From assembly GCA_963724385.1 (NCBI GenBank), contig CAVRUJ010000001.1:186001-250000 (forward strand): DNA of 64,000 nucleotides. The letters run 5' to 3'. Source of the stretch: DASXQK01 sp963724385 (GTDB taxonomy: Bacteria > Pseudomonadota > Alphaproteobacteria > Dongiales > Dongiaceae). The position numbers were made by a program, and so were the translations under genes. Below, piece after piece: positions 17,222-25,984 of this stretch. The notes under the pieces are model-generated. The model was not told where the DNA came from, made no database searches, and was given only the letters and a program-made list of their open reading frames with translations. Every line of letters begins with the position of its first letter. The stretch's first letter is position 1.

Positions 17222-17231
17222 GACTCCCAGC

Positions 17232-18602
17232 CTACCCCCTGGTCAGATACCATTCCAAATCCAGCTCGCTCACCTGGGCCGAAAAGCGCCGGCATTCCGC
17301 CGCCTTGATGGCGTGGAAGATCTCCAGGAACCGCTCGCCGAAGCAGTCCCTCATGAACACCGAGCACTTCATGGCGCGCAGCGCCGCCGGCCAGTCGTTG
17401 GGCAGGTCGGCGGCGGCTTGGGCATAGCCGTTGCCTTCCACCGCCTTGCCCGGGTCGAGCTGCTCCCTGATGCCCTTGTGCATGCCGGCGAGCACGGCGG
17501 CGATGGCGAGGTAGGGGTTGCCGTCGGCCCCGGCGACCCGATGCTCGAGGTGCCGCGAGGCCGGAGCGCCGGTCGGCACGCGGACGGCGACGCTCCGGTT
17601 GTTGACGCCCCATGTGCGCGCGATGGGCGCGTAGCTCGAGGCCTGGAAACGCCGGTAGGAATTGGCGTTGGGCGCGAACACGCCCATGGCGTCGGCGATG
17701 GTGGCGAGAAGCCCAGCGATCGCCTGGCGCATCAGCGGCGTGCCCTCAGGGTCTTCCGAGGTGAACAGGTTTCGGCCCGCCTCGTCGGCCAGGCTCGCAT
17801 GGATGTGGAAGCCGCTGCCCGCGCGCCCGGCATAGGGCTTGGCCATGAAGGTGGCCAGCAGCCCATGCTTACCGGCGATGCCGCGCACCGCGCGCTTCCA
17901 CAGGATCGCCTCGTCCGCCGCCTGGAGGGCATCGGGCCGGTGGCGCAGCACTACCTCGAGCTGCCCGGCGGCGTATTCGGAGATCAGGGTCTCGGCCGGC
18001 AGGTCCATGGCCTTGGCTGTCGCGTAGAGTTCGTCCACGAAGGGGGCGAATTCTTCCAGCTCGGTCACGCTGTAGACGTCGATGCGGTCGAGGCGCCGGC
18101 CGGTCGCCGGAGCCGCCGGCGGCTGGAGCTTGCCGTCGGCGCCGCGCTTGGGGTCGACGACGTAGAACTCGAGCTCGGCCGCGACCACGGGATGGAGCCC
18201 GTCGGTCTTGAGGCGTTCCACGGCGCAGGCCAGCACATGGCGCGGGTCGGCGACATAGGGCTCGCCGTCGGGTTCGTAGAGCGACAGCAGGAGCTCAGCC
18301 GTCGGGCGGCTGCGCCAGGGTGCTGCCTTGAGGCGACCCGGGATCGGCCAGGCGATCTTGTCGGCGTCGCCGGCTTCCCAGACCAGCCCCGTCTCCTCCA
18401 CATCCTCGCCGGTGATGTCGAGGCTCATGATCGAGCAGGGCAGGGGCCGGCCCTCGCGGTAGATCCGCTCCAGCTCATGGACGCGCATCAGCTTGCCCCG
18501 CGCCACGCCGGTTGGGTCGGTGACGAAGGCCTCCACGGCCTCCGTCTCCGGATGGTCCCGGAGGAAGCCCTCCATCTCCTCGATCGCGGCGCGTTGCTTC
18601 AT
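17232..18602 (-). CDS. Glutamine synthetase family ligase (gamma-glutamylpolyamine synthetase-like)
   Basis: About 456 residues from the ATG at 18602 (MKQRAAIEE); an upstream frame to 18659 adds low-complexity residues and is less likely. Glutamine synthetase signatures are present: AELEFYVVD (metal ligands), GSGFHIHASL (ATP/metal site), NSYRRF, and the glutamate-binding APASRHLEHR. Members of this branch, such as PuuA, ligate glutamate to amines like putrescine rather than ammonia. A divergent class III aminotransferase lies next door, which supports an amine-catabolic role. Nucleotide substrate specificity cannot be read from sequence alone. Confidence 0.88.
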   Translation of the reverse strand: MKQRAAIEEMEGFLRDHPETEAVEAFVTDPTGVARGKLMRVHELERIYREGRPLPCSIMSLDITGEDVEETGLVWEAGDADKIAWPIPGRLKAAPWRSRPTAELLLSLYEPDGEPYVADPRHVLACAVERLKTDGLHPVVAAELEFYVVDPKRGADGKLQPPAAPATGRRLDRIDVYSVTELEEFAPFVDELYATAKAMDLPAETLISEYAAGQLEVVLRHRPDALQAADEAILWKRAVRGIAGKHGLLATFMAKPYAGRAGSGFHIHASLADEAGRNLFTSEDPEGTPLMRQAIAGLLATIADAMGVFAPNANSYRRFQASSYAPIARTWGVNNRSVAVRVPTGAPASRHLEHRVAGADGNPYLAIAAVLAGMHKGIREQLDPGKAVEGNGYAQAAADLPNDWPAALRAMKCSVFMRDCFGERFLEIFHAIKAAECRRFSAQVSELDLEWYLTRG

Positions 18603-18743
18603 CCATCGTCCCCTGGCTGCTAGGCCGCTTCTAGCAGCACAGAAACCGGCGGCCTGCAACCTTGCGCCCGATGCCGGTATCGGCTATCGCCAACGCCTCA
18701 CCCGCAGGAGCACTTCCCCAGGAGCACCCCCAAGGAGTATCCG

Positions 18744-20135
18744 ATGTCGGACATGCCTTCGAGGCCAGCGACCGGCGCCAACCAGCGTGCAATCGCGCCT
18801 GCGGCCGTGGCCCGGCTTTTCGCCCGGGAGACTGAGCGCTTCGCAGCATCCAATCCGCGCTCCCGCGCGCTCGCCGAGCGGGCGAGGGCGCATCTGCCCG
18901 ACGGCGTGCCCATGCATTGGATGACCGATTGGGAGACGCCCTTCCCGCTGTTCGTCGCCAGCGCCATGGGCGCGACCTTGACCGACGTCGATGGGCATGA
19001 GTATGCCGACTTCTGCCTGGGCGATACGGGCACCATGTTCGGCCATGTGCCGGCGGCGGTCGCTCTCGCCGTCGAGGGGCGGCTCAGCCTGGGCTTCAGC
19101 GCCATGCTGCCGAGCGAGGACGGGGTGCGGGCGGCGGAGCTTCTGGCCGAGCGCTTCGGCCTGCCGTTCTGGCAGATGGCGACCACCGCGACCGACGCCA
19201 ACCGCTTCGCCATCCGCTGGGCGCGCGCCATCACCGGCCGGCCCATGGTGCTGGTCTTCAACGGCTGCTACCACGGCTCGGTCGACGAGACCTTCCTGGT
19301 GCTGCGGGAGGGGAAGCAGGTGCTGCGCCCGGGCGTGCTAGGCCAGGTCCAGGACCTGACCAAGGGCACCCGCGTCATCGAGTTCAACGACATCCCGGCT
19401 CTGGAACAGGCGCTTAGCGCCGGCGACGTCGCCTGCGTGCTGCAGGAGCCGGCCATGACCAATATCGGCATGGTCCTGCCCGAACCCGGGTTCCAGGAAC
19501 GCCTCAGGGAGCTCACAACAAGGCACGGCACCTTGCTCATCAACGACGAGACCCATTGCATGAGCAGCGGGCCCGGCGGCTATACCCGCGCCTTCGGCCT
19601 TTCGCCCGATTTCATCACGCTCGGCAAGCCCATTGCCGGCGGCATCCCCTGTTCGGTCTTCGGCTTCACCGGCGAGGTCGAGCAGGCCATGCGCCGGGCG
19701 AAGGCGATCGATCCCGGCTATACCGGCATGGGCACCACGCTTTCGGGCAATGCGCTTACGCTCGCCACCATGCGGGCGATGCTCTCCGAGGTCATGACCG
19801 ATGCCGCCTACGAGCGGATGATCGCGCTATCGGCCCGGCTTGCCGGCGGCCTGGAGCGCGCGATCGCCGCCCATGGTCTTGCCTGGCATGTCCAGCGCGT
19901 CGGCTGCCGGGCCGAATGGCTGTTCTCGGCGCGGCCGCCCAGGAACGGCAGCGAGGCGGCGGCCAGCTTCGACCATCCGCTGGAACGGGCGCTGCACCTT
20001 TATCTCTTGAACCGCGGCGTGCTGATCGCGCCGTTCCACAATATGACCCTCTGCTCGCCGGTCACGACCGAGGAGCAGGTCGACAAGCTGGTGGCGGCGG
20101 TGGACGGCGCGGCGGGGGAGCTGCTGGCGGGGTAG
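18744..20135 (+). CDS. Class III aminotransferase (glutamate-1-semialdehyde-mutase-like)
   Basis: A 463-residue PLP enzyme. Seen: the GDTGTMFGH glycine-rich phosphate loop, LVFNGCYHGSVDE, LLINDETHC with the PLP-contacting Asp, and FITLGKPIAGG with the Schiff-base K295. The pattern matches aspartate-aminotransferase-family/GSA-like proteins that act on amines or amino acids near gamma-glutamyl ligases. It is divergent from the glutamine-synthetase-like gene, with a shared 141-base promoter region. The start ATG follows AAGGAG, a good ribosome site. Confidence 0.88.
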   Translation: MSDMPSRPATGANQRAIAPAAVARLFARETERFAASNPRSRALAERARAHLPDGVPMHWMTDWETPFPLFVASAMGATLTDVDGHEYADFCLGDTGTMFGHVPAAVALAVEGRLSLGFSAMLPSEDGVRAAELLAERFGLPFWQMATTATDANRFAIRWARAITGRPMVLVFNGCYHGSVDETFLVLREGKQVLRPGVLGQVQDLTKGTRVIEFNDIPALEQALSAGDVACVLQEPAMTNIGMVLPEPGFQERLRELTTRHGTLLINDETHCMSSGPGGYTRAFGLSPDFITLGKPIAGGIPCSVFGFTGEVEQAMRRAKAIDPGYTGMGTTLSGNALTLATMRAMLSEVMTDAAYERMIALSARLAGGLERAIAAHGLAWHVQRVGCRAEWLFSARPPRNGSEAAASFDHPLERALHLYLLNRGVLIAPFHNMTLCSPVTTEEQVDKLVAAVDGAAGELLAG

Positions 20136-20142
20136 TGCGGCC

Positions 20143-20643
20143 CTACTCGAGCTTTTCTTCCGGATAGATGCCGTAGAACTCGCCGCGCTTCACCCAGCCC
20201 TTGTAGCCCTCGGCCTCGAGCCGGCACCAGACCCCCTCGCAACGCAGGAGCGAAGCAACCACGCCGGGCTCGAGCTTGGCCGAGGGCGGGGCGCTGTCGT
20301 CGGGGTTGATGCGCAAGAGGCGTTCGCCTCCCGTAATCAGGGCGTAACGCTGGCCGTCCAGCATGCTCTCATGAACCCAGCCGACGGTGCCCTGCCAGTC
20401 GCGGATCTTGCGCCAGACGTCGTACTCGCCGATCACTTCGACCGGCATGTGCTTGCGCTGATAGACCCACTGGACCGGGAACACGAGGCCGGGCCCGGCG
20501 CGCAGGTTGATCTTGTCCGATCTCAAGGAGGCAAAGCGCGGCACCGGCAGGCTTTCGGCGGCGCGAGCATCATCGTCGCCGATGCCGGTGACGGCGGCGA
20601 GGACCGCCGCCGGAATCATTGCCAAAAGACTACGACGGAGCAT
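20143..20643 (-). CDS. Exported SH3-like domain protein
   Basis: A 166-residue protein with signal peptide (MLRRSLLAMIPAAVLAAVTG...ARA) and two bacterial SH3-type repeats: KINLRAGPGLVFPVQWVYQRKHMPVEVI and a second near EPGVVASLLRCEGVWCRLEAEGYKGWV. Such domains bind cell-wall or protein partners in the periplasm. The ATG at 20643 is preferred because the frame upstream is low-complexity and antisense to the next gene. Convergent with the preceding aminotransferase, separated by only 7 bases. Confidence 0.8.
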   Translation of the reverse strand: MLRRSLLAMIPAAVLAAVTGIGDDDARAAESLPVPRFASLRSDKINLRAGPGLVFPVQWVYQRKHMPVEVIGEYDVWRKIRDWQGTVGWVHESMLDGQRYALITGGERLLRINPDDSAPPSAKLEPGVVASLLRCEGVWCRLEAEGYKGWVKRGEFYGIYPEEKLE

Positions 20644-20746
20644 GGAATCACCTAAATCCCGACTGCCGGCTACGGTCAAGGCCCTGCGCTGGACATCCCC
20701 GCCCCGGCTTGCTATGGCAGTCGCAACGCCGCAGGAGAGGCCACGG

Positions 20747-21730
20747 ATGCCGGGTAAGCCACTCGTCGTCGTCACCCGCAAGCTGCCGGATCCGATCGAG
20801 ACGCGGATGATGGAGCTGTTCGAGGTCCGCCTCAACCTTTCCGACACGGCCATGAGCCAGGCCCAGCTCGTCGATGCGGTCAAGTCCTGCGACGTTCTGG
20901 TGCCCACGGTGACCGACCATATCGATGCCGCGGTGCTCTCCCAGGCCGGGCCGCGCTTGAAGCTCATCGCCTCCTTCGGCACCGGCGTCGACCATATCGA
21001 CCTGAAAACGGCGCGCCAGCGGGGCATCACCGTCACCAACACGCCGGGCGTGCTGACCGAGGATACGGCCGACATGACCATGGCCCTCATCCTCGCGGCA
21101 CCCCGGCGCCTGAGCGAAGGCGAGCGCCTGATCCGCGCCGGCGGCTGGACCGGATGGAGCCCGACCTCCATGCTCGGCCACCGCATCTGGGGCAAGCGCC
21201 TGGGCATCGTCGGCATGGGCCGCATCGGCAGCGCCATCGCCCGGCGCGCCCGGGGCTTCGGCCTCGCCGTCCACTACCACAACCGGCGCCGCGTCCACCC
21301 GGCGCTCGAGGCCGAGCTCGAGGCGACCTATTGGGAAAGCCTCGACCAGATGCTCTCCCGCATGGACATCATCTCGGTCAACTGCCCGCATACCCCGGCG
21401 ACATATCACCTGCTCTCGGCCCGGCGCCTGAAGCTGCTGCCCAAGCACGCCTATGTGGTCAACACCGCGCGCGGCGAAGTGATCGACGAAGCGGCGCTGA
21501 CCCGCATGCTGGAGAAGAGCGAGATCGCCGGCGCCGGGCTCGACGTGTTCGAGCATGAGCCGGCGATCAACCCGAAGCTCCTGAAGCTCGACAACGTCGT
21601 GCTGCTGCCCCATATGGGCTCGGCCACCATCGAGGGCCGGATCGACATGGGCGAGAAGGTCATCATCAACATCAAGACCTTCGCCGACGGCCACAAGCCG
21701 CCGGACCGCGTTCTCGAGACGATGCTCTAG
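20747..21730 (+). CDS. D-isomer-specific 2-hydroxyacid dehydrogenase (glyoxylate/hydroxypyruvate reductase-like)
   Basis: A 327-residue NAD(P)-dependent enzyme from the ATG at 20747, preceded by AGGAGAGG. Rossmann motif VGMGRIGSAIARRA; catalytic Arg in NTARGEVIDE, Glu in GAGLDVFEHEP and His in LLPHMGSAT. The family reduces glyoxylate, hydroxypyruvate or related 2-keto acids. The extended frame from 20507 overlaps the divergent SH3 gene and is not needed. Substrate remains to be determined. Confidence 0.92.
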   Translation: MPGKPLVVVTRKLPDPIETRMMELFEVRLNLSDTAMSQAQLVDAVKSCDVLVPTVTDHIDAAVLSQAGPRLKLIASFGTGVDHIDLKTARQRGITVTNTPGVLTEDTADMTMALILAAPRRLSEGERLIRAGGWTGWSPTSMLGHRIWGKRLGIVGMGRIGSAIARRARGFGLAVHYHNRRRVHPALEAELEATYWESLDQMLSRMDIISVNCPHTPATYHLLSARRLKLLPKHAYVVNTARGEVIDEAALTRMLEKSEIAGAGLDVFEHEPAINPKLLKLDNVVLLPHMGSATIEGRIDMGEKVIINIKTFADGHKPPDRVLETML

Positions 21731-21760
21731 GCGGGAACGGGCCACATGGAACCATCCCTC

Positions 21761-21825
21761 TCGTTACCCCCGCGTAAGCGGGGGTCCATCGGCTTCTGGA
21801 TTCCCGCTTTCGCGGGAATGACGAA
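21761..21825. repeat. Palindromic intergenic repeat, third unit
   Basis: Same family as the units at 950 and 1078: TCGTTACCCCCGCGTAAGCG followed by GGGGTCCA, then CTGGATTCCCGC-TTTC-GCGGGAATGACGA. The two hairpins have different stem bases (CCCCCGC versus ATTCCCGC), showing a mosaic of arm types. It lies between the dehydrogenase and the diguanylate cyclase. Confidence 0.7.
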
Positions 21826-21893
21826 GAAGAGGGAGGGTGACGGGACCGGATCGCGGCGCGATTCAAAATGAGTCAATTTCTGGGGGGTCGGTC

Positions 21894-23366
21894 ATGACGT
21901 CGAACCGGGACCTCGAGGCCGCGATGTTCGACGTGGCGCCCGTTTCCCTCTGGCTCGAGGACTATAGCGGCGTCAAGCGGCTGTTCGACGACTGGCGCCG
22001 GGCCGGTGTGGCCGACTTGCGCGCCCATCTCGTGGCCGATCCGAACCGGGTCAAGGCCTGCTCGGAGGGCATCCGCGTCCTCAAGGTGAACCGGCGGACC
22101 CTGGACCTGTTCGAAGCCGCCGACCTCGCGGAGCTTACGGCCGATCTTGGCCGCGTTTTCCGGGACGACATGCTGAAGACCCATGTCGAGGAGCTGACGC
22201 AGCTCTGGGAAGGACGGCTCGAGTTCTCCAACCAAGGGGTCAACTACAGCCTGTCCGGCCGGCGCCTGGACGTCCAGCTCCAGGGCCGCATTCTGCCCGG
22301 CTGCGAAGAGGGCTGGGAGCGGGTGCTGGTCGTCGTCGAGGACGTGACCGAGCGGGAAACGGCCCGGCACCGGCTCGCGCTCAGCGAGGAATATGCCCAC
22401 GGCCTGTTCCAGCATTCGCCGGTCTCGCTCTGGGTCGAGGATTTCAGCGGCATCAAGCGCCTGCTGGACGAGCTGCGCGAGCGCGGCATCAGCGATTTCC
22501 GGGTCTTCACCGACGTGCATCCGGAATTCATCGAGCGCTGCATGAGCGAAATCCGGGTTGTCGACGTGAACCGCCACACCCTCGGGCTGTTTTGCGCTCC
22601 CGACAAGCAGGCCCTGCTCCAGCGCCTGGGCGAGGTGTTCCGCGACGACATGCGCGAGCATTTCAAGGAGCAGCTGATCGACCTCTGGCAGGGCAAGCTG
22701 TTCCAGCAACGCGAGGTGGTGAATTTTGCCCTCGACGGGACCCTGCTTCACCTGCATCTGCAGTTCTCGGTGCTGCCCGGCTACGAGCGCGACTGGGCGC
22801 TGGTCCAGGTGGCGCTGACCGACATCACGGCGCGCAAGAAGGCCGAGGCCTATCTGGAATACCTCGGCAAGCACGACGTGCTGACCAAGCTCCACAACCG
22901 CTCCTTCTACGTTGACGAGCTGAACCGGCTGGAGCGCAAGGGGCCCTTCCCCGTCACCATCATCCTGGCCGATCTCAACGGCCTCAAGGCGACCAACGAT
23001 CTCCTGGGCCATGGCGTCGGCGACGAACTCCTGCGCCGGGCGGGCGAAGTGCTCGGCAAGCTGGCAGACAAGTCCTGTCACGTGGCCCGCATCGGGGGCG
23101 ACGAGTTCGCGGTGCTGATGCCGGCGACCGGCCAGGAGGTGGGCGAAGCGACCATCGCCCAGATCCAGAAGCTGGTGGAGCTCAACAACCAGTTCTATTC
23201 CGGACCGGTCCTCGGCCTTTCCATGGGACTTGCCACCAGCGAGCCGGGGGAACGGCTGGAAACGGTGGTAAGGCGGGCGGATCTCCTGATGTACGAGGCC
23301 AAGCGCGAGTTCTACTCGGCGGCGGAGGCGGACCGGCGCCGGCGCAGCACCGGCGCCAGGCCTTGA
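21894..23366 (+). CDS. Diguanylate cyclase with two tandem PAS-like sensor domains
   Basis: A 490-residue protein from the ATG at 21894, preceded by GGGGGGT. Two homologous sensor domains (about residues 10-165 and 166-320) share FxxxPVSLW-x-EDxSG-x-KRL and VFRDDM, so they arose by internal duplication. The C-terminal GGDEF domain has HDVLTKLHNRSFY and ARIGGDEFAV, the intact active site for making cyclic-di-GMP. No RxxD inhibitory site precedes GGDEF. The protein is soluble as far as I can see. The gene runs to within one base of the convergent UXS gene. Confidence 0.92.
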   Translation: MTSNRDLEAAMFDVAPVSLWLEDYSGVKRLFDDWRRAGVADLRAHLVADPNRVKACSEGIRVLKVNRRTLDLFEAADLAELTADLGRVFRDDMLKTHVEELTQLWEGRLEFSNQGVNYSLSGRRLDVQLQGRILPGCEEGWERVLVVVEDVTERETARHRLALSEEYAHGLFQHSPVSLWVEDFSGIKRLLDELRERGISDFRVFTDVHPEFIERCMSEIRVVDVNRHTLGLFCAPDKQALLQRLGEVFRDDMREHFKEQLIDLWQGKLFQQREVVNFALDGTLLHLHLQFSVLPGYERDWALVQVALTDITARKKAEAYLEYLGKHDVLTKLHNRSFYVDELNRLERKGPFPVTIILADLNGLKATNDLLGHGVGDELLRRAGEVLGKLADKSCHVARIGGDEFAVLMPATGQEVGEATIAQIQKLVELNNQFYSGPVLGLSMGLATSEPGERLETVVRRADLLMYEAKREFYSAAEADRRRRSTGARP

Positions 23367-24335
23367 TCAGACCGCGAGGTCGGGGCCGATCCGGCGCAGC
23401 AGGTCGTCGAAATAGGCGATAGTGCGCCTGATCCCGTCCTTGAGGGGGACCGTCGGCTGCCAGTCGAGCAGGCGCTTGGCGATCGCGATGTCCGGCTGGC
23501 GCTGTAGCGGATCGTCCTGGGGGAGCGGCTTGAAGACGAGCTTCGACTTGGAGGCCGTTTCGGCCAGTACCAGCTCGGCGAGCTGGCGGATGGTGAACTC
23601 CCCCGGGTTGCCCAGATTGACCGGCCCGGTCACCTCGTCCCCCGTCGCCATCAGCCGCAAGAATCCCTCGATCAGGTCGTCGACGTAGCAGAAGGAGCGG
23701 GTCTGCGAGCCGTCGCCGAAGATGGTGATCGGCTTTCCCTTCAGCGCCTGGACAATGAAATTGGAGACCACGCGCCCGTCGTTGGGGTGCATGCGCGGGC
23801 CGTAGGTGTTGAAGATCCGCGCCACCTTGATGCGCATCTTGTGCTGCCGGTGATAGTCGAAGAACAGGGTCTCGGCGCAGCGCTTGCCCTCGTCGTAGCA
23901 GGCCCTGGGCCCGATCGGGTTGACGTTGCCCCGGTAATCCTCGGTCTGGGGATGGACGCTGGGGTCGCCGTAGACCTCGGAGGTCGAGGCCTGGAACACC
24001 TTGGCCTTCACCCGCTTGGCCAGCCCCAGCATGTTGATGGCGCCGTGGACCGAGGTCTTGGTGGTCTGCACGGGATCGTGCTGGTAGTGGATCGGGGAAG
24101 CCGGGCAGGCGAGGTTGTAAATCTCGTCCACTTCGACATAGAGCGGGAAGGTGACATCGTGGCGCATCAACTCGAAATGGCGGTTGTCGAGCAGGCCAAG
24201 CACGTTGTCCTTGGTGCCGGTGAAGAAATTGTCGAGGCACAGCACGTCGTTGCCCTGGGCCAGCAGCCGCTCGCAGAGATGGGAGCCCAGGAAGCCCGCC
24301 CCGCCCGTCACCAGAACTCGCTTGCGCAGCATCAT
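23367..24335 (-). CDS. UDP-glucuronate decarboxylase-like NAD-dependent epimerase
   Basis: A 322-residue extended short-chain dehydrogenase. The nucleotide-binding motif GGAGFLGSHL, YNLACPASPIHYQ, STSEVYGDP, and the catalytic CYDEGKR (YxxxK) together are characteristic of UXS, which makes UDP-xylose from UDP-glucuronate. It probably provides a sugar for surface polysaccharide, in line with the neighbouring sugar-phosphate transferase, with which it is divergent. Confidence 0.92.
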   Translation of the reverse strand: MMLRKRVLVTGGAGFLGSHLCERLLAQGNDVLCLDNFFTGTKDNVLGLLDNRHFELMRHDVTFPLYVEVDEIYNLACPASPIHYQHDPVQTTKTSVHGAINMLGLAKRVKAKVFQASTSEVYGDPSVHPQTEDYRGNVNPIGPRACYDEGKRCAETLFFDYHRQHKMRIKVARIFNTYGPRMHPNDGRVVSNFIVQALKGKPITIFGDGSQTRSFCYVDDLIEGFLRLMATGDEVTGPVNLGNPGEFTIRQLAELVLAETASKSKLVFKPLPQDDPLQRQPDIAIAKRLLDWQPTVPLKDGIRRTIAYFDDLLRRIGPDLAV

Positions 24336-24498
24336 GGCCGTTGTTCTCGCGCCCCATGGTTTTCTTCGGAAAAACGGCCCGGACCCTAGCCCGGAACCGG
24401 AACCGAGTCCACGTTAGAGCCCGACAGACGCGTTCGAGCGAGATTTGCCAGCCCTGAAGGCTGGCGAGAGGATGCCCGGCGGACTATAAATCCGCGCC

Positions 24499-25920
24499 AT
24501 GCCCCGTTCCCGTGCCGGCATCACCAAGGACGCCGAAGCCGTATTGTCCGGCCTGCTGAGGCTCGCGGACGCCCTCGTCGTCGGGCTCGCCGCCCTTGCC
24601 GCCTATGTCCTCAGGGCCGGCACCGTCGACCTTCCCGGTACCTACATCTCGGGCACCGTGCTCGGCATGCTGCTGACCGCCAACTACATGCATTTCGCCA
24701 AGGTCTACAGCCTGTCCAGCCTGCGCCGCCAGGCCATCGAGGTGGCGAAGGTGGTGGCCGCCTGGGTCGCGGTGTTCGCGACCCTGATCGTCGTCAGCCT
24801 CCTCACCGGCACCGACGACCTCTTCTCCCGCGCCTGGCTGCTCCTCTGGTTCAGCTTCAGCCTCGGCGGCTTCCTGCTGCTGCGCGCCGTTGCCGCGCTC
24901 CAGATCGACCGGTGGCTGAAGGGCGGACAGCTCGCCCTCAAGGTCGCCATCGTCGGCCACAGCGATCTTGCCCGCCAGGTCGCCCGGCAGCTGCGCCAGC
25001 TCGGCGAGCAGAACCTGCGCATCGTCGCCTTCTACGATCCGGAGGAGCGGCCCGACACGCCGGAGCGCCACAGCGAGCATGGCCGCATCCGCAGCGGCAT
25101 CGACCGGCTGGTCGCCGATGTCCAGAGCGGCGAGGTGGAGGAGGTGGTGGTGGCGCTGCCCTGGAGCCAGGAGAAGCGCATCCGCGACATCCTGAAATCG
25201 CTGGCGACCCTCTCCATCAACGTGCGCATCTGCCCGGACGTGTTCACCCTTTACCTGCCGCTGCGTGGCATGACCTCGGTCGCGGGCGTGGCCTTCCTCG
25301 ACGTCTTCGAGCGGCCGCTGAGCGGCTGGGACCTGGTGTTGAAGAACCTGGAGGACCGGATTCTGGGGCCGATCCTCTGCCTCATCTTCCTCATCCCCTG
25401 CCTCGCCATCGCCCTCATCGTCAAGCTCGACAGTCGCGGGCCGGTGCTGTTCCGCCAGCCACGCTTCGGGTTCAACAACAACCTCATCAACGTGCTCAAG
25501 TTCCGCACCATGTACGCCAACCGGCCGGAAGAGCCGGGCGTGCCCCAGGCGACCCGCAACGACCCCAGGGTCACGCGGGTCGGCCGCTTCCTCAGGCGCA
25601 GCAGCCTCGACGAACTGCCCCAGCTCTGGAACGTGTTGAGGGGCGAGATGTCGCTCGTGGGCCCGCGGCCCCATGCGGTCGACCACAACCGGCACTATGC
25701 GGCGATGATCGACGAATATCTGGGGCGCCATCGGGTGAAGCCGGGCATGACCGGCTGGGCCCAGGTCAACGGGCTGCGCGGCGAGACCCAGACGGTCGAG
25801 CAGATGCGCGCCCGCGTCCAATACGACCTGGAATACATCGACCACTGGTCCCTGTGGTTCGATCTCCGGATCCTGTTCTTGACCCTATTCGTGGGATTCG
25901 TCAGCCGGAAGGCCTATTGA
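24499..25920 (+). CDS. Undecaprenyl-phosphate sugar-1-phosphate transferase (WcaJ/ExoY type)
   Basis: A 473-residue polytopic initiator of exopolysaccharide synthesis that moves a sugar phosphate onto undecaprenyl phosphate. The N-terminal half has four hydrophobic helices and a Rossmann-like region; the C-terminal catalytic domain shows KFRTMYANR, SLDELPQLWNVLRGEMSLVGPRP and KPGMTGWAQVNGLRG. The full-length architecture is of the WcaJ kind, usually using UDP-glucose. A GCCAGCC-CTGAA-GGCTGGC hairpin lies in the upstream region. Confidence 0.93.
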   Translation: MPRSRAGITKDAEAVLSGLLRLADALVVGLAALAAYVLRAGTVDLPGTYISGTVLGMLLTANYMHFAKVYSLSSLRRQAIEVAKVVAAWVAVFATLIVVSLLTGTDDLFSRAWLLLWFSFSLGGFLLLRAVAALQIDRWLKGGQLALKVAIVGHSDLARQVARQLRQLGEQNLRIVAFYDPEERPDTPERHSEHGRIRSGIDRLVADVQSGEVEEVVVALPWSQEKRIRDILKSLATLSINVRICPDVFTLYLPLRGMTSVAGVAFLDVFERPLSGWDLVLKNLEDRILGPILCLIFLIPCLAIALIVKLDSRGPVLFRQPRFGFNNNLINVLKFRTMYANRPEEPGVPQATRNDPRVTRVGRFLRRSSLDELPQLWNVLRGEMSLVGPRPHAVDHNRHYAAMIDEYLGRHRVKPGMTGWAQVNGLRGETQTVEQMRARVQYDLEYIDHWSLWFDLRILFLTLFVGFVSRKAY

Positions 25921-25984
25921 GGCGCGCGAATTGCTTAGTGTCACCTCCGCAGACTGGGAGATCGGCTGAAGCCTCGAGGCACCC

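Noticed and set aside
17083..17613. Minus-strand frame joining the end of the GS-like gene with DUF393
   Set aside because: It reads the GS 3' region in the wrong frame; only the DUF393 part is meaningful, and that has its own GTG start at 17221.
24440..24480. tRNA-like hairpin before the sugar transferase
   Set aside because: The GCCAGCC-CTGAA-GGCTGGC stem-loop is isolated; there is no acceptor stem, anticodon arm or T-arm around it.
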